A stretch of 18,440 nucleotides of DNA from Anaerolinea sp. (GCA_020216845.1 JAIWNK010000154.1:1-18440); one strand, 5' to 3'. Counted from the first letter of the stretch, positions 7,238 through 16,246 are shown. The notes: generated by a model not told the origin, from the letters alone. Numbers and translations are program-made.

Positions 7238-9744
7238 GAGATGATTTTTGGTCACGGCGTGGTGATAACGAAGAAGAATATTTATCGGCTTTGCAGCAAC
7301 GCACCGAGGAGCTGTATCAGGTGCCGGATAAGGTGCCGGATGAGCAGGGGGTGATCGAAGCCGCTGTGTTGATTTTGCGCGACACATTGGTGTTGCCGCG
7401 CATGGTGGCGCCGATTTTTATTACCGATGAAATGAATTTGATGGCGATTCAGGAGGCGCAATACAACGACGAAACGTTGGTTGCGTTGGTGTTGCATGAT
7501 CCGGAGGCGGACACTTTCCATGCCGATGCCTTTTTCCCGGTAGGGGTTGAAGTGGCAGTGGGGCGGGTGCTCAATTTGCCGGATGGCAACAATTCGGCTT
7601 TGATTCAGGGGCGTCGTCGAGTGCAATTGTTGGAGCTGACACAGGAAGAGCCCTATTGTCGGGCGCGTGTGCGGGTGGTGAATGAGACGATCCGCGTCGG
7701 GCGGCAGGTGGAAGCGTTGATGCGTACGGCGCGCGATTTCTTTGAGCGCTGTGTGCAATTGGATCGCAGTTTGCCCGATGAGGCGCATCTGTTCTCGCTC
7801 AACATCCAAGAGCCGGGATGGCTGGCAGATATGATCGCAACGGCAATTTCTTTGCCGTTTAGCGAGCGTTTGACTTTGTTGCAAATTACCAACCCAACCG
7901 ATCGGTTGAAGCGGGTGAATTGGCTGTTGGCACAGGAATTGGATGTGTTGCAGTTGGAGGACGAGATTCAAACGCGCGTGCAAAGCGAGGTAGACCGTTC
8001 GCAGCGCGAGTTTTACCTGCGCGAACAAATGAAAGCAATTCAGACCGAGCTGGGCGATGGCGATATTTGGATGCAGGAGCTGAATGAGCTGCGCAAAAAG
8101 GTGGAGGAACTGGACGCACCGGATGAGGTGCGGGCAGTGGCGCGCAAGGAGGTGGAGCGCCTGGCGCAGATGCAGGCCATGTCGCCTGAGGTTGGCATGT
8201 TGCGCACTTATTTGGATTGGCTGTTGGACTTGCCCTGGCGGCAGGAAACAGAAGACAACCTGGATGTTCGTCATGCAGCCAAGGTGTTGGATCAATATCA
8301 TTATGGCTTGGGGCGCGCCAAAGATCGCATTTTGGAATACATTGCTGTGCGCAGCCTGAAGCCAAAGCGCACCCGTCAGCCGATTTTGTGCTTTGCTGGG
8401 CCGCCGGGAACAGGCAAAACTTCATTGGGGCGCTCGATTGCCGAGGCATTGGGGCGCAAGTTTGTGCGCCTTTCATTGGGTGGGGTGCGCGATGAGGCGG
8501 AAATTCGCGGGCACCGTCGCACCTATATTGGCGCTTTGCCGGGGCGCATTTTGCAAACAATGCGCCGGGCCGGTTCGATCAACCCGCTGTTTATGTTGGA
8601 TGAGATTGATAAGTTGGGGGCCGATTTTCGCGGCGACCCGGCTTCGGCTTTGCTAGAGGTGTTGGACCCTGAGCAGAATAATGCCTTTTCGGATCATTAC
8701 ATTGAGGTGGCCTATGACCTTTCGAAGGTCATGTTCATCACGACGGCCAATTCCCTGGCAAACATTCCCTCAGCTTTGCTCGATCGCATGGAGGTGATTG
8801 AGTTCCCTGGCTATATCGAGGAAGAAAAGCTGGAGATTGCGCGGCGGTTTCTGATTCCACGTCAGTTGGAAGAAACAGGTTTGGAAGAAGAGCAGGTGGA
8901 ATTTTTGGATTCGACCTTGAAGCGCTTGATTCGCGAGTATACCTATGAGGCTGGGGTGCGCAACCTGGAGCGCGAGATTGGGCGGATGTGTCGCAAGGTG
9001 GCGCGACAAAAAGCGGAGCATAAGAAGCATGTCATCCATCGTTTGACGCCGGCTTTGGTGGAGAAATTTCTCGGCCCGCCCGAGTTCTTTATGACCGAGG
9101 CCGAACGGCAGGATGAGGTCGGCGTAGCGACGGCGATGGCCTGGACCGAAAGCGGTGGCGATATTATGCCGGTTGAGGTGCTGATTATGGATGGCAAGGG
9201 GATCGTGCAGATTACCGGGCAGATTGGAGACGTGATGCAGGAATCAGCACAGGCTGCGCTCTCTTATATGAAATCTCGTTCGCAGGTGTTGGGGATTGAC
9301 CCGATTGTGTATGAGCAGCTGGATATTCACATTCACATCCCCGAAGGTGCCATTCCAAAGGATGGGCCTAGTGCCGGGATTACGATTGCAACCGCGCTCA
9401 TTTCAGCTTTCACGGAACGTAAGGTTTATAAAGAAATTGGCATGACAGGGGAGATTACCTTGCGCGGGCGGGTGTTACCCGTGGGCGGGGTGCGCGAGAA
9501 GGTGCTTGCGGCGCATCGTGCTGGGCTGAAGACGGTTTTGATGCCGGAACGCAATATGAAAGATTTGGTGGATGTGCCCAAGCGGGTGCGCACCGATTTG
9601 CGGATTGTGCCGGTGACGAATATGGATCAGGTGTTGGAGCTGGCGCTTCACCCGACACCAGAGCAAACGCCCAAGACCAAACTGTTGGCCGAGAAGCGGC
9701 GCAAGGAACAGGCGCAGCAAGAAGAAGAGGGCGAAGAGGATTAG
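7234..9744 (+). CDS. lon: ATP-dependent Lon protease (LonA)
   Basis: Lon is a cytoplasmic AAA+ protease that degrades misfolded and regulatory proteins. This 836-residue protein has the full LonA plan. The N-terminal substrate domain runs from about 40 ([18 protein letters not shown]) to 245, with a coiled-coil linker to ~350. The AAA+ module follows, with Walker A GPPGTGKT at 389-396 and Walker B FMLDEIDK (D456, E457). The protease domain has catalytic S713 in PKDGPSAG and K756 in GGVREK, the 43-residue spacing known from E. coli Lon. The start is ATG 7234, overlapping the folC stop (ATGA), with TAGGAG ten bases upstream; upstream in-frame codons lie inside folC. The C-terminal ~30 residues are charged, ending in an acidic Glu-rich tail. 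Its TAG overlaps the convergent stop of the DivIVA-like gene. Confidence 0.97.
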   Translation: MRDDFWSRRGDNEEEYLSALQQRTEELYQVPDKVPDEQGVIEAAVLILRDTLVLPRMVAPIFITDEMNLMAIQEAQYNDETLVALVLHDPEADTFHADAFFPVGVEVAVGRVLNLPDGNNSALIQGRRRVQLLELTQEEPYCRARVRVVNETIRVGRQVEALMRTARDFFERCVQLDRSLPDEAHLFSLNIQEPGWLADMIATAISLPFSERLTLLQITNPTDRLKRVNWLLAQELDVLQLEDEIQTRVQSEVDRSQREFYLREQMKAIQTELGDGDIWMQELNELRKKVEELDAPDEVRAVARKEVERLAQMQAMSPEVGMLRTYLDWLLDLPWRQETEDNLDVRHAAKVLDQYHYGLGRAKDRILEYIAVRSLKPKRTRQPILCFAGPPGTGKTSLGRSIAEALGRKFVRLSLGGVRDEAEIRGHRRTYIGALPGRILQTMRRAGSINPLFMLDEIDKLGADFRGDPASALLEVLDPEQNNAFSDHYIEVAYDLSKVMFITTANSLANIPSALLDRMEVIEFPGYIEEEKLEIARRFLIPRQLEETGLEEEQVEFLDSTLKRLIREYTYEAGVRNLEREIGRMCRKVARQKAEHKKHVIHRLTPALVEKFLGPPEFFMTEAERQDEVGVATAMAWTESGGDIMPVEVLIMDGKGIVQITGQIGDVMQESAQAALSYMKSRSQVLGIDPIVYEQLDIHIHIPEGAIPKDGPSAGITIATALISAFTERKVYKEIGMTGEITLRGRVLPVGGVREKVLAAHRAGLKTVLMPERNMKDLVDVPKRVRTDLRIVPVTNMDQVLELALHPTPEQTPKTKLLAEKRRKEQAQQEEEGEED

Positions 9745-10196
9745 CTGGAGCGCGGACCGTTTTGTACGGCGCGAATGCCGTTGCGCACTTGCGTCAGGGT
9801 GCGGTCGAGTTCCATTTCCATATTCGTCAGCGTTTGCAAGACGTATTCATCGGCCTCGCGGCGGGTTTGCTCTGCCATGGCTTCGGCTTCCAGCCGGATT
9901 TGTTCGGCTTGCTGACGGGCTTGTAGCACAATCGCATCGTTTTGCACCATCTGTTCGGCTTTTTCGCGCGCCAGTTGTAGGGTGCGATTGGCTTCTTCTT
10001 GTGCTTGGGCAAGGATGCGGTCTTTTTGGGCCACAACCTGTTGGGCTTTTTTGATTTCTTCAGGGATGGAGACGCGCATTTGGTCAATCAAATCCAACAT
10101 GCGGTCTTCATCCACCAGAACGCTATGCGTGAACCAGATGGGGCGACCCTCGTTGAAGAGTTCTTCTAGACGATCCACAAGATGTAAAATGTCCAT
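9741..10196 (-). CDS. Coiled-coil DivIVA-like protein linked to coaD
   Basis: This 151-residue protein starts with a conserved-looking MDILHLVDRLEELFNEG segment and a VLVDEDRMLDLIDQMR helix. It is then almost all charged coiled coil (about 42-125, rich in Glu, Gln, Arg and Ala), ending in a short helix. Similar proteins lie next to coaD in many Firmicutes and are annotated as DivIVA-like or, misleadingly, ATPase or ATP synthase subunit B; no membrane segment is present here, which argues against an F0 b subunit. The role is unknown; a structural or cell-division role is a guess from the coiled coil. ATG 10196 has GAGGAG nine bases upstream; the open frame to TTG 10232 is rejected. It is the last gene of the run that begins at 16186. 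Confidence 0.8.
   Translation of the reverse strand: MDILHLVDRLEELFNEGRPIWFTHSVLVDEDRMLDLIDQMRVSIPEEIKKAQQVVAQKDRILAQAQEEANRTLQLAREKAEQMVQNDAIVLQARQQAEQIRLEAEAMAEQTRREADEYVLQTLTNMEMELDRTLTQVRNGIRAVQNGPRSS
9751..9773. terminator. Imperfect hairpin just beyond the lon stop
   Basis: CGCG-GA-CCGT, loop TTTGT, then ACGG-CGCG forms an 8-bp stem with a 2-nt bulge 6 bases after lon ends. No U-run follows. It lies within the coding end of the convergent DivIVA-like gene, so it may end lon transcription or just stabilise its 3' end. Confidence 0.3.
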
Positions 10197-10244
10197 ATCC
10201 TCATTCTCCTCAATAGGAAGCAAATGTTGCAAGAATTGGGCCGG

Positions 10245-10769
10245 CTAATCTCTGAGGGAGGTCATGTGGGTGTTTTGCTGGGTTTCGCCCAGTTCTGAAA
10301 AACGACGCTTCAGGGCTTCGGCAACTGGCAATGGCACCATGCTGGAAATATCGCCGCCCAGCGAGGCAATTTCACGCACGGTGGTGGAAGAGAGAAAGGT
10401 ATGCTCTTCGCTGGTAATCAGGGCAACGACTTCAATGTCTGGCTCAAGGCGATGGTTGGCGAGGGCAATGCGAAATTCTTGCTCAAAGTCGGAGAAGACG
10501 CGTAGCCCGCGCACGATGACCTGTGCATTGATGGAGTGGGCAAACGAGACGGTTAGGCCGCTATAGCCAACGACTTCAATGTTGCCGTCATCGGCAAAGC
10601 TTTGTGTCGTTAGGCGAATGCGCTCTTCGGGGGAGAAGAGCAGGTTTTTGAGTGGGCGGTCATAGACAGCAACGACGAGTTGGTCAAACAGACGCGCCGC
10701 CCGTCGGGCAATATCAATGTGCCCGTAATGGATGGGGTCGAATGTGCCGGGGAAGAGAGCTTTTACCAT
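10245..10769 (-). CDS. coaD: Phosphopantetheine adenylyltransferase (CoaD)
   Basis: CoaD transfers AMP from ATP to 4'-phosphopantetheine, giving dephospho-CoA, the penultimate step of CoA synthesis, in the cytoplasm. The nucleotidyltransferase motifs are intact: GTFDPIHYGH with H14-x-G-H17, K41, VIVRGLR at 84-90 with R87, and SSTTVRE at 127-133, which matches the usual ISSS-x-VKE. At 174 residues it is slightly longer than the usual ~160 because of a polar C-terminal tail. The ATG at 10769 follows the recG stop by 9 nt; the nearest purine-rich element (GAGGAG) is about 20 bases away, inside recG, so coupled re-initiation is likely. It is followed by the DivIVA-like gene, a linkage also seen in Firmicutes. 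Confidence 0.96.
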   Translation of the reverse strand: MVKALFPGTFDPIHYGHIDIARRAARLFDQLVVAVYDRPLKNLLFSPEERIRLTTQSFADDGNIEVVGYSGLTVSFAHSINAQVIVRGLRVFSDFEQEFRIALANHRLEPDIEVVALITSEEHTFLSSTTVREIASLGGDISSMVPLPVAEALKRRFSELGETQQNTHMTSLRD

Positions 10770-10778
10770 GATATTATT

Positions 10779-13253
10779 CTAACTGATATCTCCTCTTCCG
10801 TCACGCCAAAACAGACGCAGTTTTTCGAACAGCGGCTGATGGTTGGGGTCGCTGAAGGTTGGGTCTTGCTCAAAAAGTTCATGTGCTAGCTGACGGGCGG
10901 TCTCGATGAGGGCAAGGTCGCTCAGGTTGGCCATTTTCAATTCTGCCATGCCGGATTGGCGCGTGCCGAGAAAGTCGCCGGGGCCGCGTTGCTCAAGATC
11001 AAACTGGGCCAGGACGAAACCATCATTGGTCTTTTCCATTGCTTCCAGGCGTTCATTTTCGGCGTTGTCGTCGCGGTCGGGGATGAGCAGACAATAGGAG
11101 GGCAGGTCGCTGCGGCCTACGCGCCCGCGCAGTTGATGGAGCTGCGCCAGGCCAAACCGGTTGGCGCCTTCAATGAGCATGATGGTGGCGTTGGGCACAT
11201 CTACGCCGACTTCGATGACGGTGGTGGAGACCAGGATTTGATATTGGCCGGCGTGAAATTGATTCATGATGGCTTCTTTTTCATCCGGTTTCATGCGTCC
11301 GTGTAGTAAGCCCACCTGATAACGATGGAAGACTTCTTGTTGGAGGCGTTGGTGTTCTTCAACAGCGGCGCGCAGATCTTCGTTTTCGCCTTGTTCAATC
11401 AGCGGATAAACGATGAAAGCCTGATGACCTTTTTCAAGCTGACCACGAATGGCCTGATAGGCACTTTCGCGTTCGGCTGGGCGCAGGACGTGCGTTTTTA
11501 CGGGTTGCCGGCCCGGTGGCATTTCATCTAAGATGGATAGATCAAGGTCGCCATACAGGGTGAGGGCCAGAGAACGTGGGATGGGGGTGGCGGTCATCAC
11601 CAGCAGGTGCGGGTTGTTGCCTTTCGAGCGCAACAGCGATCGTTGACCGACGCCAAAGCGGTGCTGCTCATCAATGATGGCGAGTTGTAAATTTTGGAAT
11701 TCAATGGGGTCTTCCAGCAGGGCGTGTGTGCCGATGAGCAAACGGATGCGGCCATCAAGCAGACCTGCGCGCAGCTCTTCTCGTTCGCTTTCGGGCGTGC
11801 TGCCGAGCAGCAGGCGAATTTGTTCGGGCTGAAAGGGCGCGTTGGGGTCATTTTCTGTGCCGCATAGCAGGCGACGCAGGCTTTGGGCGTGTTGTTCGGC
11901 GAGGATGCTGGTGGGGGCCAAAAGTGCAACCTGTGCGCCCGATTGGGCAACAATCGCCGCGCTGAGGGCAGCAACGACAGTTTTGCCCGAGCCGACATCG
12001 CCTTGCAGCAGTCGGTTCATTGGATGACCAGAGCGAAGGTCATTGCGAATGTCTTGCAGGGCGCGCTGTTGTGCCTGGGTGAGCGCATAGGGCAGACGTT
12101 CCATTTGGGCTTGCAGCCATTCGTCTGATACCGAATAGATTTGAGCGGTGTGGTTGTGCCAGCTGCGTTTTTGACGCAAAACGCCCAGTTGTAGCAAGAA
12201 GATTTCATCAAAGGCCAGGCGGTGCTGGGCAGCTTTGAGCTGCTCAAACGAATCAGGGAAATGAGCCTGAAGCAATGCTGTGCCGAGCGGCATCAGCCTG
12301 GCGGCGTTACGGATGCTTTCGGGCAATGGGTCGGGCAGGCGAGTTGCCCAGTGACTGACGGTTTGGAACATGACGCGCCGCAGCCAGCGTTGGGTGACAC
12401 CGGCAGTGAGCGGGTAAACCGGCACAATGCGGTTGGTGTGCAAATGTTCGGTCTCGAGCAGCTCCCATTCGGGGTTGTTCATTACCAGACGGCCAAGGTA
12501 AATATCCACTTTGCCGGAGACGACAATTTGTGTGCCGGGGGTCAGGCGGGTGGCAATCCAGGGCTGATTGAACCAGCTGATGCGCAGCGAGCCGGTGCCG
12601 TCGGTGACGACTGTTTCGACGATTTGCATCTTGCCGCCGCGTGCCTGACGGGTGAAGGTGTTGACGACTGAGGCAATCAGCGTTAGCTCTTCGCCATAAT
12701 TGATACGATTGATGGTTTTGAGCTGACTGTAGTCATCGTAGCGGCGCGGAAAGTAATAGAGCAGGTCTTGCAGGGTGTAGAGGTTGAGCGTGTGCAGGGT
12801 TTGGGCGTAACGTTGGCCAACGCCGGGCAATACCGTCAGGGGCGCCTCGAGGCCAAGACCTGGCGTGGTTTTTTGCGAGGCGGGTGGGGGGCTGCTGCGG
12901 CGTGGGGGACGCTCAGTAGCCGGTGGCGGAGGGGGCGGGGGTGTGTGTTGTTGAATAGGTGCGGTCGAGGTTGGCAGGGGAGCTTCATCCGTTTCTGGCA
13001 GCTGATCAATTCTTGCCAGCAATTGTTCAAGGACGACCTGACGCTGGGTTGGGTCCAGGCTTGGGTACAGCGTTAGCTGCTTAATGATGTGCTGAATGAG
13101 GTCGCCAGGGATTTGTGCTGCTTCGGCTTCTTTTTGCCAGACAGGGATGATTCTGTTCAGCCCGCCAACAACGGCGCGATTGTCGTATCCACGCTCTTGT
13201 TCAAGTTGGAAAAATTTGTGAAGTTTTTGGATAGGTGAACGCATAGGATTCAT
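10779..13253 (-). CDS. recG: ATP-dependent DNA helicase RecG
   Basis: RecG regresses stalled replication forks and branch-migrates recombination intermediates. This 824-residue protein has an N-terminal extension of about 135 residues: a helical part (1-85), then a Pro-rich linker with seven consecutive prolines near 105-111 and further prolines to 131. The wedge/OB domain follows (LPGVGQRYA at 142-150, YFPRRYDDYS at 167-176). The SF2 motor has Walker A GDVGSGKT at 418-425, DEQH at 528-531, TATPIPR, and motif VI QLRGRVGRS. The C-terminal GPGDFLGTRQSG is a RecG hallmark. The start may be ATG 13253 or ATG 13244; neither has a Shine-Dalgarno. The DegV stop is 11 nt upstream. A TACAAT overlaps the first ATG, so leaderless starts from 13244 are possible. 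Confidence 0.96.
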   Translation of the reverse strand: MNPMRSPIQKLHKFFQLEQERGYDNRAVVGGLNRIIPVWQKEAEAAQIPGDLIQHIIKQLTLYPSLDPTQRQVVLEQLLARIDQLPETDEAPLPTSTAPIQQHTPPPPPPPATERPPRRSSPPPASQKTTPGLGLEAPLTVLPGVGQRYAQTLHTLNLYTLQDLLYYFPRRYDDYSQLKTINRINYGEELTLIASVVNTFTRQARGGKMQIVETVVTDGTGSLRISWFNQPWIATRLTPGTQIVVSGKVDIYLGRLVMNNPEWELLETEHLHTNRIVPVYPLTAGVTQRWLRRVMFQTVSHWATRLPDPLPESIRNAARLMPLGTALLQAHFPDSFEQLKAAQHRLAFDEIFLLQLGVLRQKRSWHNHTAQIYSVSDEWLQAQMERLPYALTQAQQRALQDIRNDLRSGHPMNRLLQGDVGSGKTVVAALSAAIVAQSGAQVALLAPTSILAEQHAQSLRRLLCGTENDPNAPFQPEQIRLLLGSTPESEREELRAGLLDGRIRLLIGTHALLEDPIEFQNLQLAIIDEQHRFGVGQRSLLRSKGNNPHLLVMTATPIPRSLALTLYGDLDLSILDEMPPGRQPVKTHVLRPAERESAYQAIRGQLEKGHQAFIVYPLIEQGENEDLRAAVEEHQRLQQEVFHRYQVGLLHGRMKPDEKEAIMNQFHAGQYQILVSTTVIEVGVDVPNATIMLIEGANRFGLAQLHQLRGRVGRSDLPSYCLLIPDRDDNAENERLEAMEKTNDGFVLAQFDLEQRGPGDFLGTRQSGMAELKMANLSDLALIETARQLAHELFEQDPTFSDPNHQPLFEKLRLFWRDGRGDIS

Positions 13254-13264
13254 TGTATCGTATT

Positions 13265-14122
13265 TTAGCGGAGCGGGATGTTTTCAGCGGTGACCATGCC
13301 CAGGCAGCGCGGGCCAATGAGCGTGGCAAGGAAGGGGCTGATGGTATGCTCGCTATAGGGGGTTTGGGGATAGGTTTCTTGAGCGAATTGTCGCAGGGTG
13401 CGGCTTTCGGTCAGCAAGGGCGGGGCGCCTTGCAGGAAAGCAATTTGGCGCAGACTGTCGAATTCCCCCAGAAATTCTTGAAAGAAGTCGAGCACGCTGC
13501 GATAGTTGCGCACTTTTTCAATCGGCGTGAGGCTGCCTTCTTCGATGGTGAAGAGGGGGTAGAGGTTGAGCATTTCGCCGATGGTGGCCTGGGCATGGTC
13601 GAGAATGCCGGCCTGGTGCAGGTAGGTAAGCCCCGGCGGGCAGAGGAGGGTGTAGATGTGCGGAATGAGGCGACGCACCTGACGTTCAGCTTCGGAGAGC
13701 GGCGCCCCTTGCTCAAGCAAGCCTGCAGCTAGCTGGACGAGGATGCCCAAGCCAACAGAGATGGTTTGGCTGTTAATCAGGGTGATGTTGCTGTGACTTT
13801 GCAACGGGGCAATGGCAAGCTCAGCCTGATGATAGAGTGGGCTGAGCTGATCGGACATGAAAATGACCAGCACCTGATCATAATTTTGGATCAGGTTGCT
13901 GAAAATTTCGTGCAATTTTTCGGCGTTGGGTGTCACCAGGCGCTGCTGAAAGTCGGGCGTGATGCTTGGCGGCATGCGTGCAATTTTGACATCTTTGCCT
14001 TCGGGGTAGAGCTGATTGTTCACTTGAATGTCAAGCGGCGTCACGCGCACCAGGTTCTTGCCTGGGAACATGGGTTGGGGAAATTGCGCCGAAGTGTCGG
14101 TGAGGATGCAAGAAGAATGCAT
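13265..14122 (-). CDS. DegV family protein (FakB-like fatty-acid binding)
   Basis: DegV/FakB proteins hold a fatty acid in a buried pocket and present it to FakA for phosphorylation. This 285-residue protein begins with the family strand ILTDTSAQFP, and continues with ITPDFQQRLVTPN at 54-66, a SDQLSPLYHQA motif (90-100, usually SSGLSGTY), INSQTISVGLG, and a QATIGEMLNLYPLF segment. Two conserved spots differ: the usual GGRI reads AGIL, and the usual H-x-GPGALG near the C-terminus reads LIGPRCLG, losing the conserved His. The ligand may therefore be unusual. The ATG is 3 nt after the FakA-like stop and lacks a Shine-Dalgarno, so translation is probably coupled, which supports a kinase-binder pair. 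The family call is strong; the FakB role is inferred. Confidence 0.88.
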   Translation of the reverse strand: MHSSCILTDTSAQFPQPMFPGKNLVRVTPLDIQVNNQLYPEGKDVKIARMPPSITPDFQQRLVTPNAEKLHEIFSNLIQNYDQVLVIFMSDQLSPLYHQAELAIAPLQSHSNITLINSQTISVGLGILVQLAAGLLEQGAPLSEAERQVRRLIPHIYTLLCPPGLTYLHQAGILDHAQATIGEMLNLYPLFTIEEGSLTPIEKVRNYRSVLDFFQEFLGEFDSLRQIAFLQGAPPLLTESRTLRQFAQETYPQTPYSEHTISPFLATLIGPRCLGMVTAENIPLR

Positions 14123-14125
14123 GGA

Positions 14126-15799
14126 TTATTCGATTGAGATAATGAATTGATAGTGCGGTTGCCCGCCTTCGTGCAGTTCAATCTCGTGATCGGGATAGAC
14201 GGCGCGCACGCTGTCTACGATGCGGTTGACTTCTTCTTTGGAAATGTTTTGGCCATAGAAGAAGGTAATGCGTTCGCGCTCCTCCGTATGGGCTTTTTGC
14301 AGGAGTTGTAAGCAGGCATTTTCAATGGAAGAGGTTGACTCGATCAATTGTCCGTTGAGCAAGGCAATGACTTCGCCACTGTTGACCTTGACCCCGTTGA
14401 TTTCAATGGAGCGGGTAGCAATGGTGATTTCGCCTGTTTCAACATCACCAAGAGCTTGATTCATGTCTTCGACGATGGTGTCAAAATCGCCGTTGTGTTC
14501 CATGCGCAACATGGCAGAGAGGCCCTGAGGCACGCTGCGGCTGGGGATGACGGCGACTTTCTTGACCGTCATACTGGCAGCAGCCTGGGCGGCCATGACG
14601 ATGTTCTTGTTGTTGGGCAGGATGATGATTTGGTCGGTGGGCAGGTTCTCAAACGCGGCAAGGATTTGTTCTGTGCTTGGGTTCATTGTCTGTCCGCCCT
14701 CGACAATGGCGGAAACGCCCAGGCTGGCAAAGATGCGCGCAATACCCTTGCCGGGGGCTACGGCAACGACAGCAATTTGTCCGGGTTCAACCGGGTGTAA
14801 TGAAAGCTGGCTTTTGCTGCCTTCGCTTTCCATTTGGGCCAGCAGGTTTTCAATGGCTACTTTGGTAACCGTGCCGAGTTGCATGGTGTAGTCAATTGGT
14901 TGATAGCGATTTTCGGTGGGGACGTGAATGTGCATGCGGTACATGCCATCGCCTTCGCCAACCTGGATGGAGGTGCCAATTTCGGAAAGTTCGGCATAAA
15001 ATTTTTCGAGGTCGAGCGGTTGATAGGGGCGGAAGTCTACAACGACTTCAAAATCCTGGCCGGGTTCAACTGCTTCCATGCTTTCTTCAAGTTGCATGGC
15101 AGCGAGTGGTTGGACGGTGACAACACCTTCAAGCGGTTGGCCTTTGATGTGACGCAACATGCCCTCAAGGATGATGAACAGGCCCTTGCCGCCCGAATCA
15201 ACAACGCCGGCTTGCTTGAGGATGGGCAAGAGCTCTGGAGTGCGCTTGACCGCGGCATCGGCGGCGTTGACAACGCTTTCGAAAAGATCTGCCAGTGAAG
15301 GTGCCTGGGGAAGTTCCTGTTCAGCTGCGGCAGCTATCTCTTTGGCAACTGTCAGAATCGTGCCTTCAACGGGGCGCACAACGCCTTTGTAGGCGGTGTT
15401 GCGGCTTTCGGCCAAGGCACGTACCAACATGGCCGCGTCCATGGTCTCGGCGCTATCCAGGGCGCGGGCAAAGCCACGCCACAATTGTGAAAGAATTACG
15501 CCGGAATTGCCGCGCGCCCCCATGAGCGCACCTTGGGCGATGGCGTGAGCCATTTTGCCAACGTTGCGTTCACCGGATTGGGCAATTTCGCTATAGGCTG
15601 CTTGCATGGTGAGCAGCATGTTGGTTCCGGTGTCTCCATCGGGGACGGGGAAGACATTGAGGGCGTTGACCATCTGTTGGTTGACTTTCAACCAGGTCAT
15701 GCCGGCTTCAACCAGGGTTTTTAGTTCTTGACCATCAATGCGTGTGCCTAAATCGGTTTGTTTGCCGATGCTGGGATGAATTTCAAAAGAATTGCTCAT
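14126..15799 (-). CDS. FakA/YloV-like DhaL-domain kinase subunit
   Basis: This 557-residue protein matches YloV/FakA, the ATP-binding subunit of fatty acid kinase, which phosphorylates acyl chains bound to DegV-type FakB so they enter phospholipid synthesis. The DhaL domain (about 20-215) has NVFPVPDGDTGTN at 48-60 with Mg-binding Asp residues, GARGNSG at 94-100, and GVVDSGGKG at 198-206. The middle domain has the MHIHV motif (H290, H292). The cysteine expected in the YGYCTEF-type strand before it is absent (residues 249-256 read DFEVVVDF). The C-terminal part ends in EIELHEGGQPHYQF. TAGGAGT lies six bases before ATG 15799. It follows the Asp23 gene by 30 nt and precedes the DegV gene by 3 nt, matching the yloU-yloV pair of Firmicutes. 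Confidence 0.92.
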   Translation of the reverse strand: MSNSFEIHPSIGKQTDLGTRIDGQELKTLVEAGMTWLKVNQQMVNALNVFPVPDGDTGTNMLLTMQAAYSEIAQSGERNVGKMAHAIAQGALMGARGNSGVILSQLWRGFARALDSAETMDAAMLVRALAESRNTAYKGVVRPVEGTILTVAKEIAAAAEQELPQAPSLADLFESVVNAADAAVKRTPELLPILKQAGVVDSGGKGLFIILEGMLRHIKGQPLEGVVTVQPLAAMQLEESMEAVEPGQDFEVVVDFRPYQPLDLEKFYAELSEIGTSIQVGEGDGMYRMHIHVPTENRYQPIDYTMQLGTVTKVAIENLLAQMESEGSKSQLSLHPVEPGQIAVVAVAPGKGIARIFASLGVSAIVEGGQTMNPSTEQILAAFENLPTDQIIILPNNKNIVMAAQAAASMTVKKVAVIPSRSVPQGLSAMLRMEHNGDFDTIVEDMNQALGDVETGEITIATRSIEINGVKVNSGEVIALLNGQLIESTSSIENACLQLLQKAHTEERERITFFYGQNISKEEVNRIVDSVRAVYPDHEIELHEGGQPHYQFIISIE

Positions 15800-15829
15800 G
15801 GGACTCCTAACGATAAAAAGATAAGCACA

Positions 15830-16186
15830 TTAATCTGTGTCGCTAATCCGTAGACCGCGCACATGAACATTCACGTATTTAACGGGCAGGCTGGTGGCTT
15901 TTTCGATTTGGTAGCGCACAGCATCCACAACGCTGCTGGCGACGGTGGTGATGCGCATGCCATATTCAATGACAAGGTATAAATCAACGCCAATACTACG
16001 GCCATCAAAGTGCAACTCAACCCCTTTGGTGGGGTCTTTGACGAGGGTTTGAGCGACTTCTTCAGCAAGGTTTTTGGCAGCAAGACCAACGACACCATAG
16101 GAGGCCAGCGCCGATTGGGCGGCGATGGTGGCAATGGCGCGTTGAGAAACATAGATATTACCCAGCGGATTAGACATTTCTTTCAT
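15830..16186 (-). CDS. Asp23/Gls24 family protein (YloU-like)
   Basis: This 118-residue protein belongs to the Asp23/Gls24 (DUF322) family. Seen are the NIYVSQRAIATIAAQSA start (10-26), a Gly-rich YGVVGLA turn, VELHFDGRSIGVDLYLVIEYGMRI strands, a VVDAVRYQIEK helix and a VKYVNVHVRGLRI end. Gls24 proteins are small cytoplasmic or membrane-associated proteins; Asp23 of Staphylococcus is tied to cell-envelope stress, but YloU has no fixed function. Its place upstream of FakA and divergent from rpmB is the same as in B. subtilis, which suggests a link with envelope lipids. ATG 16186 is chosen because AAGGTGA lies just upstream; the second ATG at 16177 is too far from it. Confidence 0.92.
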   Translation of the reverse strand: MKEMSNPLGNIYVSQRAIATIAAQSALASYGVVGLAAKNLAEEVAQTLVKDPTKGVELHFDGRSIGVDLYLVIEYGMRITTVASSVVDAVRYQIEKATSLPVKYVNVHVRGLRISDTD

Positions 16187-16217
16187 TGTTTCACCTTATT
16201 TGTTTTAACCGTCTTTC

Positions 16218-16246
16218 TTGTAAAAAGTTGCACTCTGTAGTAAAAT
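16218..16246 (+). promoter_or_regulatory. Promoter of rpmB
   Basis: TTGTAA (16218-16223) and TAAAAT (16241-16246) are 17 bp apart, a good sigma-70-type pair on the + strand. The predicted start near 16253 gives a leader of about 57 nt. The element lies in the 123-bp gap between rpmB and the divergent Asp23 gene; no matching promoter for the other strand is clear. Confidence 0.6.

Noticed and set aside
7282..8301. Long open frame on the - strand inside lon (339 codons)
   Set aside because: It is low-complexity, rich in Gln, His, Leu and Arg, and is the complement of the well-supported lon gene.
9741..10196. ATP synthase subunit B or V-type subunit E
   Set aside because: The coiled coil alone suggests this, but there is no membrane segment, no atp gene nearby, and the coaD linkage fits the DivIVA-like family.
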